Notes: generated from the letters alone by a model not told the origin. A stretch of DNA of 64,000 nucleotides from an uncultured Hyphomicrobiales bacterium (GCA_903847605.1 CAINED010000021.1:124001-188000); one strand, 5' to 3'. Shown: positions 1-9,872, counted from the stretch's first letter. Numbers and translations: made by a program.

Positions 1-275
1 ACGAGGAAGACCAGCCGCCGCATCTCGTGCTGACGGACCCGTCGATTCCCATCGCGAAGAATCTACCGCTTTACGGCGAACCGGCGCGGCTTTATTGTCC
101 GGTCGGAGTCTATGAAGTCGTGTACGAGGATGATGCAAAGAAGACGAACCCACGCTTCGTCATCAACGCGCAGAACTGCGTGCACTGCAAGACCTGCGAC
201 ATCAAGGACCCCGCGCAGAACATCACTTGGGTTCCGCCCGAAGGATCAGGCGGACCGAACTATCCGAACATGTGA
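1..275 (+). CDS. Electron-transfer flavoprotein:ubiquinone oxidoreductase, C-terminal end (5' truncated by window)
   Basis: The reading frame is open from base 3 and ends at a TGA at 273-275, so only about the last 90 residues are present. They carry the C-terminal 4Fe-4S ferredoxin-like domain of ETF-QO: a CPVGVYE motif, then [13 protein letters not shown], and the closing [13 protein letters not shown] that is almost invariant in this family. The enzyme passes electrons from reduced ETF (beta-oxidation, amino-acid and choline dehydrogenases) to membrane ubiquinone. The catalytic FAD and quinone domains lie upstream, outside the window. A palindromic repeat follows the stop codon directly. 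Confidence 0.95.
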   Translation, partial: EEDQPPHLVLTDPSIPIAKNLPLYGEPARLYCPVGVYEVVYEDDAKKTNPRFVINAQNCVHCKTCDIKDPAQNITWVPPEGSGGPNYPNM

Positions 276-287
276 TGTATGAAAATG

Positions 288-379
288 GTCATCCCGGACG
301 CCGAAGGCGATCCGGGATCGCATGGAGATTTATCGCTTGAAGATCCCGGATAAATCGCTTCGCGATTTTCCGGGATGAC
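288..379. repeat. 92-bp palindromic intergenic repeat (REP/BIME-like)
   Basis: The 11-base ends GTCATCCCGGA (288-298) and TCCGGGATGAC (369-379) are perfect inverted repeats. Further CCGGGAT/ATCCCGG half-sites lie inside, at about 308-320 and 343-352, so the whole unit can fold into a branched hairpin. A run of six T follows (380-385). It sits between the end of ETF-QO and the end of the convergent HpaB-like gene, where it may also act as a terminator. Its form matches the mobile palindromic repeats common in intergenic DNA of Hyphomicrobiales; copy number cannot be judged from one window. Confidence 0.7.
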
Positions 380-391
380 TTTTTTCAAAGC

Positions 392-1921
392 CTACCGCAC
401 CGCCCCATGCGCCAACGGCTTCGACAGCATTTCCTTGATCTGCTCGCGCATGGCGTTCTGGTTGTAGCTGCGCTGCAGGTTGATCCGGTTCCGGTTCGGA
501 TCGCCGCCATGCCAGTATTCGTAGATATCCTGGCGCATGCCGAAGGACGAGGCCGCGAGATCGTGCGCGAGACGGAAAAGGCGCGACTTGTATTCGACAT
601 CGACATCCTTGCCGCGCATGTAGCGGTCGAGATATTTGCGCACCTGCGGATTGGAGAGGTCACGCTCGCTCGGCTGCATGATGATGCCCGAGCCGCAGAT
701 CTCGCGCAGCAGTTCGGTCATCCGGCTCGATGTCTGCGCGAACCAGATATGCAAGCCCCGACCCGGACCAAGCGTCCACTGCCCTGACGGCGTAGGACCT
801 GCGAGGTGTTCCATGCCTTCCATCGAATGACGCCAGACTTCGCAATAGGTGACCATCTCGCCAAGCTTTGCACCGACTTCACGATACTGGTTGACGCCTA
901 TGGCTTCGGCCACCATCGTCGCGACGCAGGTCATCAGACGCATGCGGAAATAGGCGCGGCATAAATTGGCCCAGCCCAGAAAGTTGAAGTTGACGCTGCC
1001 GCCGCCCGCGCCAAGCATCTTGATCATCGGCGAGGGATCGTAAAGCATGAAGACGCGATCCCAGGGTACCAGCACATTCTCGAAGAATAGCATGGCGTCC
1101 TGCTCGTCCCACATTTGCAGCGGATGGCCCCACGAGCCGAACCAGCGCGAAACTGGTTCGCGCGCCAGCACTTTCAGGCCGGGCGTGTTCGTCGGGATCG
1201 AGAAGGCAATGACGCAGCGCGGATCGTTGCGATGCGCGAAGGTGGCGGAGAGAGCGACATAACATTCGTTGCTATGCGGGGCTGCTGTCGACAATTGCTT
1301 GCCGCCGGTGACGATCACGCCATCCTTCGTTTCTTCCACCACATGCAGCGCAATCATCTCGTCCTCGGGAACGGGACGCTGCTCGTTCTGCGTCTGCTCG
1401 CTGCGATCAACCTGCGGATCGCCGAGCGCATGCGTCAGGAAGAGATCGTTGCGCATGCAATGCTTGTAATAATTGGCGAGGTTCTCGCCAAAATCGCAGC
1501 GCGGGTGCTTGATGGCGCTGAAATTATCTTTGAGGTGCAGAGTTGAAATGATGTAAGGCGCGAGAATATCGGGACTGCGGCCGAGTTGGCCCCAGGTGAG
1601 TTCGCTCCACAATTCGCTGTTGCGGCGCTTCATCCGCAATTCGTCGGCATTGCGCGGCAGCAGCCAAGAGAGCGACGTGCGCACGCCGCTTTCGGAGTCG
1701 ACGAAAGTCATTTCGTCACGATAGGTGGTTGTCTGCTTGTCATAGACCGATGCGAGTGCGTCGATCATGTCCTTGAAGGCCGGATGCGTCGTGACATCGC
1801 TGACGCGCTCGCCGTCGATCCAGACCTCGCGGCCGTCCTGCAGGCTTTTCTTGAAACGGGCGCCGGTCATGGCGCCTTTGGCAGGCAAAGTCCGGGTATC
1901 GCGTTCGGCAAGGGCACTCAT
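392..1921 (-). CDS. 4-hydroxyphenylacetate 3-monooxygenase (HpaB) family flavin-dependent hydroxylase
   Basis: 509 residues, the usual size for HpaB-type two-component phenol hydroxylases, which use FADH2 from a separate reductase to add a hydroxyl ortho to a phenolic OH. Family hallmarks are the N-terminal TGARFKKSLQDGREVWIDGERV segment (split here as TGARFKKSL and GREVWIDGERV), the internal PVSRWFGSWGHPLQMWDEQDAMLFFENVLVPWDRVF block (recognisable by HPLQMWDEQDAMLFF), and the C-terminal acyl-CoA-dehydrogenase-like helical part. ATG at 1921 is preferred over TTG at 1924 because GGAG lies 8 bases upstream. It follows the LigB-like gene by 25 bp on the same strand, consistent with catechol formation followed by ring cleavage. 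No flavin reductase gene is next to it. The exact substrate is unknown. Confidence 0.88.
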   Translation of the reverse strand: MSALAERDTRTLPAKGAMTGARFKKSLQDGREVWIDGERVSDVTTHPAFKDMIDALASVYDKQTTTYRDEMTFVDSESGVRTSLSWLLPRNADELRMKRRNSELWSELTWGQLGRSPDILAPYIISTLHLKDNFSAIKHPRCDFGENLANYYKHCMRNDLFLTHALGDPQVDRSEQTQNEQRPVPEDEMIALHVVEETKDGVIVTGGKQLSTAAPHSNECYVALSATFAHRNDPRCVIAFSIPTNTPGLKVLAREPVSRWFGSWGHPLQMWDEQDAMLFFENVLVPWDRVFMLYDPSPMIKMLGAGGGSVNFNFLGWANLCRAYFRMRLMTCVATMVAEAIGVNQYREVGAKLGEMVTYCEVWRHSMEGMEHLAGPTPSGQWTLGPGRGLHIWFAQTSSRMTELLREICGSGIIMQPSERDLSNPQVRKYLDRYMRGKDVDVEYKSRLFRLAHDLAASSFGMRQDIYEYWHGGDPNRNRINLQRSYNQNAMREQIKEMLSKPLAHGAVR

Positions 1922-1946
1922 CAAGGATCTCCTCTATGTTTGTTCG

Positions 1947-2957
1947 TTACTGCCAGATAGCGAATGCGTTCGCCGTGCCGGTTCCGGCGGGGCTGCGGTA
2001 GCAGGGCACGTAGTCGACAAGTTTCATCGACATGCCCGCGCCATCGCAGGCTGAGGCGACCGGCAGCCAGTTCTTGATTTCCGAATTGCCGGATTGAAGA
2101 TGATCTTCAGGCAGACGTCCCAGCCCGGCATGATCGCGCTTCTGCATCAGGTCGAGCGCCAGGCGATCGAAGTTTTCGTCGATCACGAAATGCGTGAGAC
2201 CGCCGGATGCGATGAGCGCGACGCGAATATCCTTTGGATAGCTTTCAATGGCCGCGCGCAACCTGTCGCCGAGAGACACGCATTCCGCCGCCGAGGGCTG
2301 CGTCGGCGGGAAGAATGTATTGATGAAGAAGGGCACATGCGGAATCACGCGATCGTGCATGATGTTGCGGTAGATAAAGCCGTAGGCATGCGGCATGCCT
2401 GCGGACCAGGGCGATCCTTCGTTCGGAAAACTGTCGGCATGATCGACCGTGTGGTCCATGTCCGCCAAGGCGCCCGCCAGATGTTTCGCGAGACCCGCGG
2501 CGCAACGATAGGTCTCTTTTCTGGGCGGCTTGTGACCGCTTTCGGCGATGGCGACGCCCGGCGGCATCATCGCCCGCTGTTGGTCGCTCGCAGGTTCCGT
2601 CGTCACCGTGCTGCCGGTGTAAACGAAGAAATAGGGCGAATGGTCTTTTGAAAAGACTTCGTGCTGGTCGTCGCCGACGATGACAGCCGCATCGATTTGC
2701 GCGGCTTCGAATACGGCGGCCATTTCCTTGAGGGCGCTCTGGCAGGCCGCGTGGCGTCTGCGCCAGACATCTGGCGTCAATTGATCGGCGATCTTCTCTT
2801 CGGCGCGCAGCGCGACGAGATCAGCGTAATTATAGGTCTTGCCGCGGAAAGGATGTTTCCCCGCCACATCGGCGGCCACGCGCAGATGCCATTGATCGGG
2901 CGGCGTCGAAATCATCGGACCGTGAGACGTGCCCAGCCCCAGAACGAGCCGCGCCAT
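1947..2957 (-). CDS. Class III extradiol ring-cleavage dioxygenase, LigB-like
   Basis: 336 residues of the LigB catalytic fold (protocatechuate 4,5-dioxygenase beta subunit, gallate and related dioxygenases). The N-terminal LGLGTSHGPMI places a putative Fe(II)-ligand His at residue 12, GDDQHE puts a second at about residue 99, and a late SGGLTHF motif is typical of the family. There are ATGs at 2963 and 2957; 2957 is chosen because the AGGAGG ribosome site then has a 7-base spacing instead of 1. The gene is first in a minus-strand pair with the HpaB-like hydroxylase and is divergent from the Rieske dioxygenase genes. Its likely substrate is a catechol, hydroquinone or gallate-type ring made by those oxygenases; which one cannot be read from sequence. 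Confidence 0.85.
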   Translation of the reverse strand: MARLVLGLGTSHGPMISTPPDQWHLRVAADVAGKHPFRGKTYNYADLVALRAEEKIADQLTPDVWRRRHAACQSALKEMAAVFEAAQIDAAVIVGDDQHEVFSKDHSPYFFVYTGSTVTTEPASDQQRAMMPPGVAIAESGHKPPRKETYRCAAGLAKHLAGALADMDHTVDHADSFPNEGSPWSAGMPHAYGFIYRNIMHDRVIPHVPFFINTFFPPTQPSAAECVSLGDRLRAAIESYPKDIRVALIASGGLTHFVIDENFDRLALDLMQKRDHAGLGRLPEDHLQSGNSEIKNWLPVASACDGAGMSMKLVDYVPCYRSPAGTGTANAFAIWQ

Positions 2958-3151
2958 GCGCATTCCTCCTTTTTCCGATTGGCGGCGACGGCCGGGCGGT
3001 CCGCTTGCCGGATTGTGACGCGCGAATGTTCTGGTCCGCGCCGAAAGGGTCCATGATCCAGATCAATCCGCAAGCAGCGAAGGCATGCCTAATTTGCAAT
3101 GAGGAAATCCGCCCCCCGACGCACAGCGTCCGAAAACTGCACAGAGGGAAT

Positions 3152-4510
3152 ATGACGCCTCAGGATATCGAAGCGCTGGTGGACGACCGGCCTGCGGACG
3201 GAATGTTTCGCGTTCACCGCTCCGCCGTGCGCGAGAAGGCGATTTTCGACCTCGAAATGGAGCATATTTTCGAAAGCTCCTGGGTCTTTCTCGGCCTCGA
3301 CTGCCAGTTGCCGGAAAAGCATACCTACTTCTCGACCTATATCGGCAGGCAGCCCGTGGTCGTCTCGCGCACCGCAGACGACAAGATCGTCTGCTTCGTC
3401 AACAGTTGCACCCATCGCGGCGCGGTGGTGTGCCATCGCGATTCCGGCAAGGCGCGCCATCACGCCTGCCAGTATCACGGCTGGGTCTTCGACAGCGCCG
3501 GGCGCTGCGTCGATATCAAGGGCCAGAAGGAAGGCGCCTATACCGATGCGTTCCTTCGCGAGGACCATGATCTGCGCAAGGTGCGGGTCGGCAATTACCG
3601 GGGCTTTCTCTTCGGCAGCCTGAAGGAGGATGTGCCGCCGATCGAGGAGCATCTCGGCGACATCAAAACCTTTCTCGACCTGATGTTCGATCAGAGTCCC
3701 GATGGTCTGGAAATCGTGCCGGGTCCCGTACGCTTCACCTACAAGGGCAACTGGAAGCTGCAGATCGAGAACGGCACGGATCCCTATCACTTCACGTCCA
3801 CGCACACGTCCTACATCCAGATCCTGACCAAACGCACGAAGAGCAACAGCGCGGCGCTGACATCGTCGATCTACCAGAAGTTCGACGAGAACAGCATCTT
3901 GCGCGGCGCTTTCACTTTTCCGAACGGACATGCAGCGTTGTGGGGCGAAACACCTTCGTCGGAATCCCGCCCGATCGCCCTCAATTTCGATGCCGTCGCC
4001 AAGCGGGTCGGCGGACCGCGCGCGCGCTGGATGTTGCATACGCGCAATGTGAGCGTATTCCCGAACGTGCAGTTCGCAGAAAACGCCGCCCTGCAAATGC
4101 GCATCATCAGGCCGATCGATGTGGATCGTACGGAAATGGTGACCTACTGCCTTGCGCCACGCGGCGAGAGTAGGGAGGCCCGCGTCGCGCGCATCAGGCA
4201 ATATGAGGACTTCTTCAATCCCAGCGGCTTTGCGACGCCCGACGACACGACCGCCTACGAAGATTGTCAGGACGGCAATCGCAACGATGCGCTCGAATGG
4301 CATCAGGGCTATATGCGCGGCATGGCTGCCGTGAGACCCGGTGCCGACGAATTCGCACGCGAACTGGGCATAACGCCGCTCACCAGCATTTACGGACCTT
4401 TCAGCCTCGGCGACGAAACCGTCTTTCACCAGACCTATCGCTACTGGCGCGACAAGATCGCGAGCGGCATGCGCGCCAAGCGATGCCAGCGCGAGCTGGA
4501 AGGGGTTTGA
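3152..4510 (+). CDS. Rieske aromatic-ring-hydroxylating dioxygenase, large (alpha) subunit
   Basis: 452 residues. The Rieske 2Fe-2S motif is complete (Cys86/His88 in NSCTHRG and Cys106/His109 in CQYHGW), and the mononuclear iron site is visible as NGTDPYHFTSTH around residues 205-216 (Asp and two His). It therefore belongs to the BenA/XylX/anthranilate-dioxygenase type of terminal oxygenase, which forms cis-diols with electrons from a reductase and ferredoxin not found here. ATG at 3152 has GAGGGA upstream; the open frame upstream of it lacks family similarity. The beta subunit starts 2 bp after the stop, so the two are co-translated. Divergent from the extradiol dioxygenase, with which it shares the 194-bp upstream region. 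Confidence 0.92.
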   Translation: MTPQDIEALVDDRPADGMFRVHRSAVREKAIFDLEMEHIFESSWVFLGLDCQLPEKHTYFSTYIGRQPVVVSRTADDKIVCFVNSCTHRGAVVCHRDSGKARHHACQYHGWVFDSAGRCVDIKGQKEGAYTDAFLREDHDLRKVRVGNYRGFLFGSLKEDVPPIEEHLGDIKTFLDLMFDQSPDGLEIVPGPVRFTYKGNWKLQIENGTDPYHFTSTHTSYIQILTKRTKSNSAALTSSIYQKFDENSILRGAFTFPNGHAALWGETPSSESRPIALNFDAVAKRVGGPRARWMLHTRNVSVFPNVQFAENAALQMRIIRPIDVDRTEMVTYCLAPRGESREARVARIRQYEDFFNPSGFATPDDTTAYEDCQDGNRNDALEWHQGYMRGMAAVRPGADEFARELGITPLTSIYGPFSLGDETVFHQTYRYWRDKIASGMRAKRCQRELEGV

Positions 4511-4512
4511 GA

Positions 4513-5016
4513 ATGGCGGACGATGCCGCGGTGAAAAGCGCGAGCGAACTCCTCTATCGCGAAGCGCTGTATCTCGATACCCATGCCTGGAAGGACTGGC
4601 TCGATCTCTTTCAGGAGGACGCGGTCTTCTGGGTCCCCACCTGGAAGGACGATGGCGAGCCGACCTCGGACCCGCAGGCGGAACTGTCGTTGATCTACTG
4701 CTCCTCGCGCGACCAGTTGAAGGAGCGCATCGACCGTGTCGCCAGCGGACGCTCGATCGCCTCGCTGCCGCCGATGCGCACCGCGCATACGGTGTCCAAC
4801 GTGCTCGTGGAAGAGGCGGAGGCGCAAGCGCTGCGCGTGAAATCCGTCGCCACCACCCATGTCTACAACATCAAGAAGCGTGAGCAGAACGTCTTCTTCT
4901 CGTTGCAGGAGCATCTGCTGCGGCCGGGCCAGGACGGCCGCCTGGCCATCGCCAGCAAGAAATTGCTGCTGCTGAATGATTATATCCCCCGGATGATCGA
5001 CTTCTATACGATCTGA
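4513..5016 (+). CDS. Aromatic-ring-hydroxylating dioxygenase, small (beta) subunit
   Basis: 167 residues with the cystatin/SnoaL-like fold of BenB/XylY-type beta subunits: an early LLYREALYLDTHAWKDWLDLF helix (abbreviated), then FWVPTW, RTAHTVSNV and a C-terminal LLLNDYIPRMIDFYTI end, all characteristic. Beta subunits are structural partners of the alpha3beta3 hexamer and carry no cofactor. The ATG begins two bases after the alpha-subunit TGA, and the GAAGGGG at the end of alpha provides the ribosome site. After the stop, CCGGGG(5035-5040)/CCCCGG(5047-5052) could form a hairpin but has no following T-run. Confidence 0.9.
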   Translation: MADDAAVKSASELLYREALYLDTHAWKDWLDLFQEDAVFWVPTWKDDGEPTSDPQAELSLIYCSSRDQLKERIDRVASGRSIASLPPMRTAHTVSNVLVEEAEAQALRVKSVATTHVYNIKKREQNVFFSLQEHLLRPGQDGRLAIASKKLLLLNDYIPRMIDFYTI

Positions 5017-5128
5017 CGTCTGTTGCGGCTCCTGCCGGGGAAACCGCCCCGGTTGACATGGCGATTGCCGCACTCCCATGGTCCGGCGCCTGCGGTCGCA
5101 TCCTGCGGCCTTTCTTCGTCATGGACCC

Positions 5129-5812
5129 ATGAACTTCTTCCCGACGGACCTCGCCTCCTTTCTCGAAGCCATCCGCCAGAATGGCGATGTCGCCTACAGC
5201 ATGATGTTTGCGTGGGCCTCCTCGCATAGCCTGCTGATGGCGCTGTTCGGCGGCTATGCGGCAAATGCTGGCGTTTTGAATTACGGCGCCCTGATCGGCG
5301 TCTGCTGGATCGGCAGCTTCTTCGGCGACGTGTTCCGCTTCTGGCTGGGACGCAGGTTCGGCTCGCGGCTCTTTTCGCGGTTTCCGCGCATCGAAAAGCA
5401 TGTGAACACCGCCGCACGCCTCTCGCGCCGGCACTATCTCTGGATGATCCTTCTCCACCGCTATCCGCACGGCATTCGCGGCGTCGCGGGTTTTGCCTAC
5501 GGCATGTCCACGCTGCCCTGGGCGATTTTTCTGGCCGTTAATTTCGTGGCGGCGGGCATCTGGGCGGCAGCGATCGTCTCAACCGGCTACGCCTTCGGTC
5601 ACGTGTCGGAAAAGGTGATGAGCGACGCCTCCTCGTCGGTTGGCTTCGTCTTGCTCGTGGTCTTTCTCGGGCTTTCCTGGGTTCTGTCCAAGAAACTTGA
5701 AGAAGTCGCGGAAAGGGATGCTGCCGCCGCCGCGCCTGCTTTTTCCGGTCCGCCGGGTTCAGACGCGGCGCGGCGCGAACGCCGCCTGCGACGCAAGGCG
5801 AAGGCCGGTTAG
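5129..5812 (+). CDS. DedA-family (SNARE-associated/VTT) inner-membrane protein
   Basis: 227 residues, with alternating hydrophobic segments and the DedA signature: GSFFGDVFRFWLGRRFG (first re-entrant region, about residues 63-80), then LLHRYPHGIRGVAGFAYGMS and a conserved central Arg/Gly segment, a TM helix at about 140-160 and another at about 175-190, and a very basic tail rich in Arg and Lys. DedA proteins act in lipid scrambling, including undecaprenyl-phosphate recycling, and in proton-motive-force homeostasis. The ATG at 5129 is chosen because homology begins there. It is isolated, 112 bp after the dioxygenase genes, and its role here is not linked to them by any visible signal. A second DedA gene lies at 22256. 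Confidence 0.8.
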   Translation: MNFFPTDLASFLEAIRQNGDVAYSMMFAWASSHSLLMALFGGYAANAGVLNYGALIGVCWIGSFFGDVFRFWLGRRFGSRLFSRFPRIEKHVNTAARLSRRHYLWMILLHRYPHGIRGVAGFAYGMSTLPWAIFLAVNFVAAGIWAAAIVSTGYAFGHVSEKVMSDASSSVGFVLLVVFLGLSWVLSKKLEEVAERDAAAAAPAFSGPPGSDAARRERRLRRKAKAG

Positions 5813-5837
5813 AACGTCCACTTTTTCGCCCGATGCT

Positions 5838-6209
5838 CTACCCGCGAATTTCGATGTGTTCGCCATTGGGGCCGCGAAAGACGACGCGGCGCCAGCCCTC
5901 TTCCTCCGGCGCGCGCGCGGCGGTGGGGTGAGGCCGGGTTACATATTCGATGCCAGCGGCTTCCAACTCCCTGACGGCCTCATCGAACGAGTCCGCGATC
6001 AGACAGAAATGGAAACCCTGCATCGGCTCGCGACGCTCGCCGACAAGTTCGAGCACCGTACCGCCGAGACGCAGATAGGCGATTTCAAGCGACCCGCGAA
6101 CGGTCTGGCGCGAGTAAGTTTCGAAGCCGAAGTGCTTTTCATAGAAGGCGACTGAGCGCGCGAGATCGGCAACTTCCAGCGCGACATGGTCGATTCTCTT
6201 GTAGCCCAT
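5838..6209 (-). CDS. VOC (glyoxalase/bleomycin-resistance/dioxygenase) family protein
   Basis: 123 residues, one complete VOC module of two beta-alpha-beta-beta-beta units. It opens with RIDHVALEVADLARSVAFYEKHFGF, recognisable by IDHVALEV, and closes with FRGPNGEHIEIRG, giving the usual His and Glu metal ligands; the middle GFHFCLIADSFDEAV supplies a further His. Lactoylglutathione lyases and methylmalonyl-CoA epimerases share this form, but too little separates them to choose. It lies 16 bp downstream of leuS on the same strand and may be read through from it. Confidence 0.75.
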   Translation of the reverse strand: MGYKRIDHVALEVADLARSVAFYEKHFGFETYSRQTVRGSLEIAYLRLGGTVLELVGERREPMQGFHFCLIADSFDEAVRELEAAGIEYVTRPHPTAARAPEEEGWRRVVFRGPNGEHIEIRG

Positions 6210-6225
6210 GCCGCTTCTCCAGTTG

Positions 6226-8784
6226 CTAATCCCTGACGACGAAGTTCACTAGCCGGCCCGGCACTGCGATTTCCTTGACGATGGTTTTGCCGGCGAGGAT
6301 TTCAGCGACCCTGGGGTCGCCTTTCACCGCAGCCATCAGCGCGGCGGCGTCGATATCCGCGCCGGCCAGAACCTTGTGCCGCATCTTGCCGTTCACCTGC
6401 ACGGCATATTCGCGCTCAGCAGGCTTGGCGAGATCGGGATCGAATGTCGGCCACGGATGGTAGGCCAGAGTTTGCGCGTGGCCGAGCTTCGCCCATAGCT
6501 CCTCTGCGATATGCGGCGCGAATGGCGAGAGCAGCAAAACGAGATTTTCGACACAGACGCGCGGGCGATAAGGCATCGGCGTCAATTCATTCACGAATTC
6601 CATCATGCGCGAAATGGCGGTGTTGAAGCGCAGCGCCTCAATGTCTTCCGTGACCGTGCGTACGGTCATCTGCATCTTGCGATTAAGCGCATCTTCAGGC
6701 TGCACATCGACGATACGGTCCGTCAGCACCTGATCGTCGTCGTTGCAGACGATGCGCCAGGCGCGGTCGAGGAAGCGCCGCACGCCAGCGACGCCCTGCG
6801 TCTGCCAGGGCTTTGTGACATCGAGCGGCCCCATGAACATTTCATAGAGACGCATGGAATCCGCGCCGTACTCAGCCACGACATCGTCGGGATTGACGAC
6901 GTTGAAGCGCGACTTCGACATCTTCTCGATCTGCTGACTCACCTCTACCGAGCCGTCGGCGACGTGCTTGCCGTCCTTCGACAGGACGCGCTCGGGCTCA
7001 AAATAACGGCCCTGCGCATCGCGATAGGAGAAAGCGAGAATCATGCCCTGGTTGAACAGCTTCTGGAACGGCTCCTTGGTCGAGACCGCACCGATGTCAT
7101 AGAGCACCTTGTGCCAGAAGCGCGCGTAGAGCAGATGCAGGACCGCGTGTTCCGCGCCGCCGACATAGAGGTCGACGGGCATCCAGTATTTCTCCTTCTC
7201 CGGATCGACAAACATCTTGTCGTTCTTCGGATCGATGTAGCGCAGATAATACCAGCACGAGCCCGCCCATTGCGGCATGGTGTTGGTTTCGCGCACCGCT
7301 GGCGCGCCGGTGTTGGGATCGGTCGTGTGCAACCAGTCGTGCGCGCGGGCGAGCGGGGGCTGGCCATCGGCGGTCGGCCTGTAGTCGTCGAGTTCCGGCG
7401 GCAGTATGGGCAAAGAGTCCACCGGCAGCGGCACGATGGTTCCATCATGGCGATGCACCAGTGGGAAGGGTTCGCCCCAGTAACGCTGGCGCGAGAACAG
7501 CCAGTCGCGCAGCCGATATTGCACTCGGCCCTTGCCGAGACCCTTTTCTTCGAGCCAGCCGATGACCTTGGTCTTGGCGTCCTCGACGCCGAGGCCGTCG
7601 ATCAGCGGCGAGTTCATCGCCCTGCCGTCGCCGTCCCAGGCCTTGTCCTGCACGTCGAAGCCATCCGGCGCGGTCACCACCTGGACGATCGGCAGGTTGA
7701 ATGCTTTCGCAAAGTCATGATCGCGCTGGTCGTGGGCGGGCACGGCCATGATGGCGCCGGTGCCGTAGGACATCAGTACGTAGTCGGCGATCCAGATCGG
7801 GACCCTGGCGCCATTGACCGGGTTGATCGCGTACGCGCCGGTGAAGACGCCGGTCTTGGTCTTGGCGTCCTCGGTGCGTTCGAAATCGCTGAGCGCGGCG
7901 ACTTTGGCGCGATAGGCTTCGACATCACCCTTGCGGTCCGCTGCGGTGATCGAGGGCACCAGCGGATGTTCGGGCGAGAGGACGCAATAGGTCGCGCCCC
8001 AGAGCGTGTCCGGACGCGTCGTGAAGACGGTGAAATCCTTGTCCGTATCGGCGATGGCGAATCTGACCTCGGCTCCTTCGGAGCGGCCGATCCAGTTGCG
8101 CTGCATGGCCTTGACGCCTTCCGGCCAGTCGAGGCCGTCGAGGTCTTCGAGCAAGCGGTCGCCATAGGCGGTGATGCGCAGCATCCACTGCTTCATGTAG
8201 CGTTTTTCGACGGGGTCGCCCGTCTCGACATATTTGCCGTCCTTCACCTCTTCATTGGCGAGGACCGTATTAAGCGCCGGGCACCAGTTGACCGCGGCCT
8301 CGGTCTGGTAGGCGAGACCCTTCTCGTAGAGTTTCAGGAAGATCCACTGCGTCCACTTCACATAGTCCGGATCGGTCGTGGAGATCTCGCGGCTCCAGTC
8401 GTAGGAGAAGCCGAGGCGCTTGATTTGGCTGCGGAAGGTGTCGATGTTCTGTTTCGTGGTGACGGCAGGATGCACGCCGGTGCGCATGGCGTAGCGTTCC
8501 GCCGGTAGGCCGTAGGCGTCCCAACCCATGGGATGCAGCACGTTGATGCCGCGCATGCGCTTGTAGCGGCAGAAGATGTCGGTCGCCGTATAGCCCTCGG
8601 GATGGCCGACATGCAGGCCCGCGCCGGAGGGATAGGGAAACATGTCGAGCACATAGATCTTCGGCTTGCCGGGCTCCATCTCGACCTTGAAGGTCTCGTT
8701 CTCTTCCCAGTAGCGCTGCCATTTCGGCTCGACGGTCTTTGGATCGTAAGTCACTCTTGCTCTTCCTGCAGCCTTGCGGGCCAT
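6226..8784 (-). CDS. leuS: Leucyl-tRNA synthetase
   Basis: 852 residues, a normal length for bacterial LeuRS. Class I signatures are present: the HIGH-equivalent [11 protein letters not shown] near residue 50-60 (after [10 protein letters not shown]) and the KMSKS loop as [14 protein letters not shown]. The editing domain carries the [19 protein letters not shown] block (split here as [11 protein letters not shown] and YCVLSPEH), which includes the conserved threonine-rich motif, and the zinc-like and C-terminal tRNA-binding parts follow. ATG at 8784 (MARKAAG) is chosen; the frame stays open further upstream without family similarity. Charges tRNA-Leu in the cytosol. Divergent from the VOC dioxygenase at 8973. 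Confidence 0.97.
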   Translation of the reverse strand: MARKAAGRARVTYDPKTVEPKWQRYWEENETFKVEMEPGKPKIYVLDMFPYPSGAGLHVGHPEGYTATDIFCRYKRMRGINVLHPMGWDAYGLPAERYAMRTGVHPAVTTKQNIDTFRSQIKRLGFSYDWSREISTTDPDYVKWTQWIFLKLYEKGLAYQTEAAVNWCPALNTVLANEEVKDGKYVETGDPVEKRYMKQWMLRITAYGDRLLEDLDGLDWPEGVKAMQRNWIGRSEGAEVRFAIADTDKDFTVFTTRPDTLWGATYCVLSPEHPLVPSITAADRKGDVEAYRAKVAALSDFERTEDAKTKTGVFTGAYAINPVNGARVPIWIADYVLMSYGTGAIMAVPAHDQRDHDFAKAFNLPIVQVVTAPDGFDVQDKAWDGDGRAMNSPLIDGLGVEDAKTKVIGWLEEKGLGKGRVQYRLRDWLFSRQRYWGEPFPLVHRHDGTIVPLPVDSLPILPPELDDYRPTADGQPPLARAHDWLHTTDPNTGAPAVRETNTMPQWAGSCWYYLRYIDPKNDKMFVDPEKEKYWMPVDLYVGGAEHAVLHLLYARFWHKVLYDIGAVSTKEPFQKLFNQGMILAFSYRDAQGRYFEPERVLSKDGKHVADGSVEVSQQIEKMSKSRFNVVNPDDVVAEYGADSMRLYEMFMGPLDVTKPWQTQGVAGVRRFLDRAWRIVCNDDDQVLTDRIVDVQPEDALNRKMQMTVRTVTEDIEALRFNTAISRMMEFVNELTPMPYRPRVCVENLVLLLSPFAPHIAEELWAKLGHAQTLAYHPWPTFDPDLAKPAEREYAVQVNGKMRHKVLAGADIDAAALMAAVKGDPRVAEILAGKTIVKEIAVPGRLVNFVVRD

Positions 8785-8972
8785 TTTTGCGCGCGCCCTG
8801 CAGGTGCAAGAGGCCTTCGCCCTGCCTGTCCACACGCCGGATATGGAAATTTTGCCGGGCTGCGCTCTATCAGGATTTGCCGCAGGCGTCGATGGCGGGT
8901 CCGCGCGGCAGATGGTAGAGACTCGCACCTCGGACCCCGCCCTTGGCGGGTGAAAATTTGCGGGAGGGTCGG

Positions 8973-9863
8973 GTGATCAAGGTTAAACGTCTGGGGCACG
9001 CCTCTTTCACGACGCCGGACTTCGAGCAGCAGGTCGATTACTGGACCCATGTGATCGGCTTGCAGGCGGTGGAGCGCACGCGCGACAGCGCGCTTTTCGC
9101 GACCAAGCTCGGGCAGGAGGCCATCGCCATCGAGCGCGGCGCCGCGTCGCAAATGAAGAAGCTGTCGTTTCAGGTCGCGCCCGGCAGCGACCTCGGAGAA
9201 TTGCAGGCCAATCTGCAAAAGCATGGCGTGAAGAGCGAGACCTGTTCCGACATCACCCCGGGCGTCGCGAGGGCTGTCGCCTTCGACGATCCCAAGGGTA
9301 CGCGGATCGAGGTTTACGCCGACTGCAACTTTCACAAGCGCGACACTTCGGACACCGGGATCGGCCCGGTGAAATTCGGCCACGTCGCCTATCGCGTCGA
9401 GGACGTCCAGAAGATCACGGACTTCTATTGCGATGTCCTCGGCTTTCGCGTCAGCGACTGGCTTGGCGACCATTTCTCCTTCCTGCGCTGCGGCGTCGAT
9501 CACCACACAATCAACTTCGTGCGCTACGAGACGCCGGCGCTCCACCACATCGCCTTCGAGGTGAAGGACTGGTCGGAACTTCATCGCACCTGCGAAATAC
9601 TCGCCAAGAGCAAGATCCAGCTTGTGTGGGGGCCGCTGCGCCATATCGTCGGCCATAACATCGCCGCCTACCATCGCAGTCCCGACGAGGTGCGCATCGA
9701 AATGTTCTGCGAGATGGACCTGATGAAGGACGAGGAACTCGGCTATTGGGAGCCACGCCCCTGGCACGAAGAAATGCCGCTGCGGCCCAAGCGCTGGCCG
9801 AAGGAGACCTGGCGCAGCGCTTGGGGCTTCGGCTCATTCGGGACGTTTCCCGGATATCCGTAG
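8973..9863 (+). CDS. Two-domain VOC family extradiol dioxygenase-like protein (catechol 2,3-dioxygenase type)
   Basis: 296 residues in two VOC modules, the layout of type I extradiol dioxygenases (BphC, catechol 2,3-dioxygenase). The catalytic second module starts at about residue 128 with [15 protein letters not shown] (first His ligand) and continues through [21 protein letters not shown] (second His; shown here in part as HHIAFEV) to VRIEMFCEM (Glu ligand), so the 2-His-1-carboxylate triad appears intact. GTG at 8973 is the start, with GGGAGG 6 bases upstream. It may cleave a catechol, perhaps serving the oxygenase cluster 4-8 kb upstream, but the genes are not contiguous. Confidence 0.82.
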   Translation: MIKVKRLGHASFTTPDFEQQVDYWTHVIGLQAVERTRDSALFATKLGQEAIAIERGAASQMKKLSFQVAPGSDLGELQANLQKHGVKSETCSDITPGVARAVAFDDPKGTRIEVYADCNFHKRDTSDTGIGPVKFGHVAYRVEDVQKITDFYCDVLGFRVSDWLGDHFSFLRCGVDHHTINFVRYETPALHHIAFEVKDWSELHRTCEILAKSKIQLVWGPLRHIVGHNIAAYHRSPDEVRIEMFCEMDLMKDEELGYWEPRPWHEEMPLRPKRWPKETWRSAWGFGSFGTFPGYP

Positions 9864-9872
9864 AGCGGCTTT

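Noticed and set aside
5035-5052. Terminator after the dioxygenase beta subunit
   Set aside because: A 6-bp GC hairpin is present but no T-run follows; not enough to call a terminator.
6511-8508. 665-codon open frame on the plus strand antisense to leuS
   Set aside because: It lies entirely within leuS, has no ribosome site or family similarity, and its composition is the mirror of a GC3-rich coding strand.
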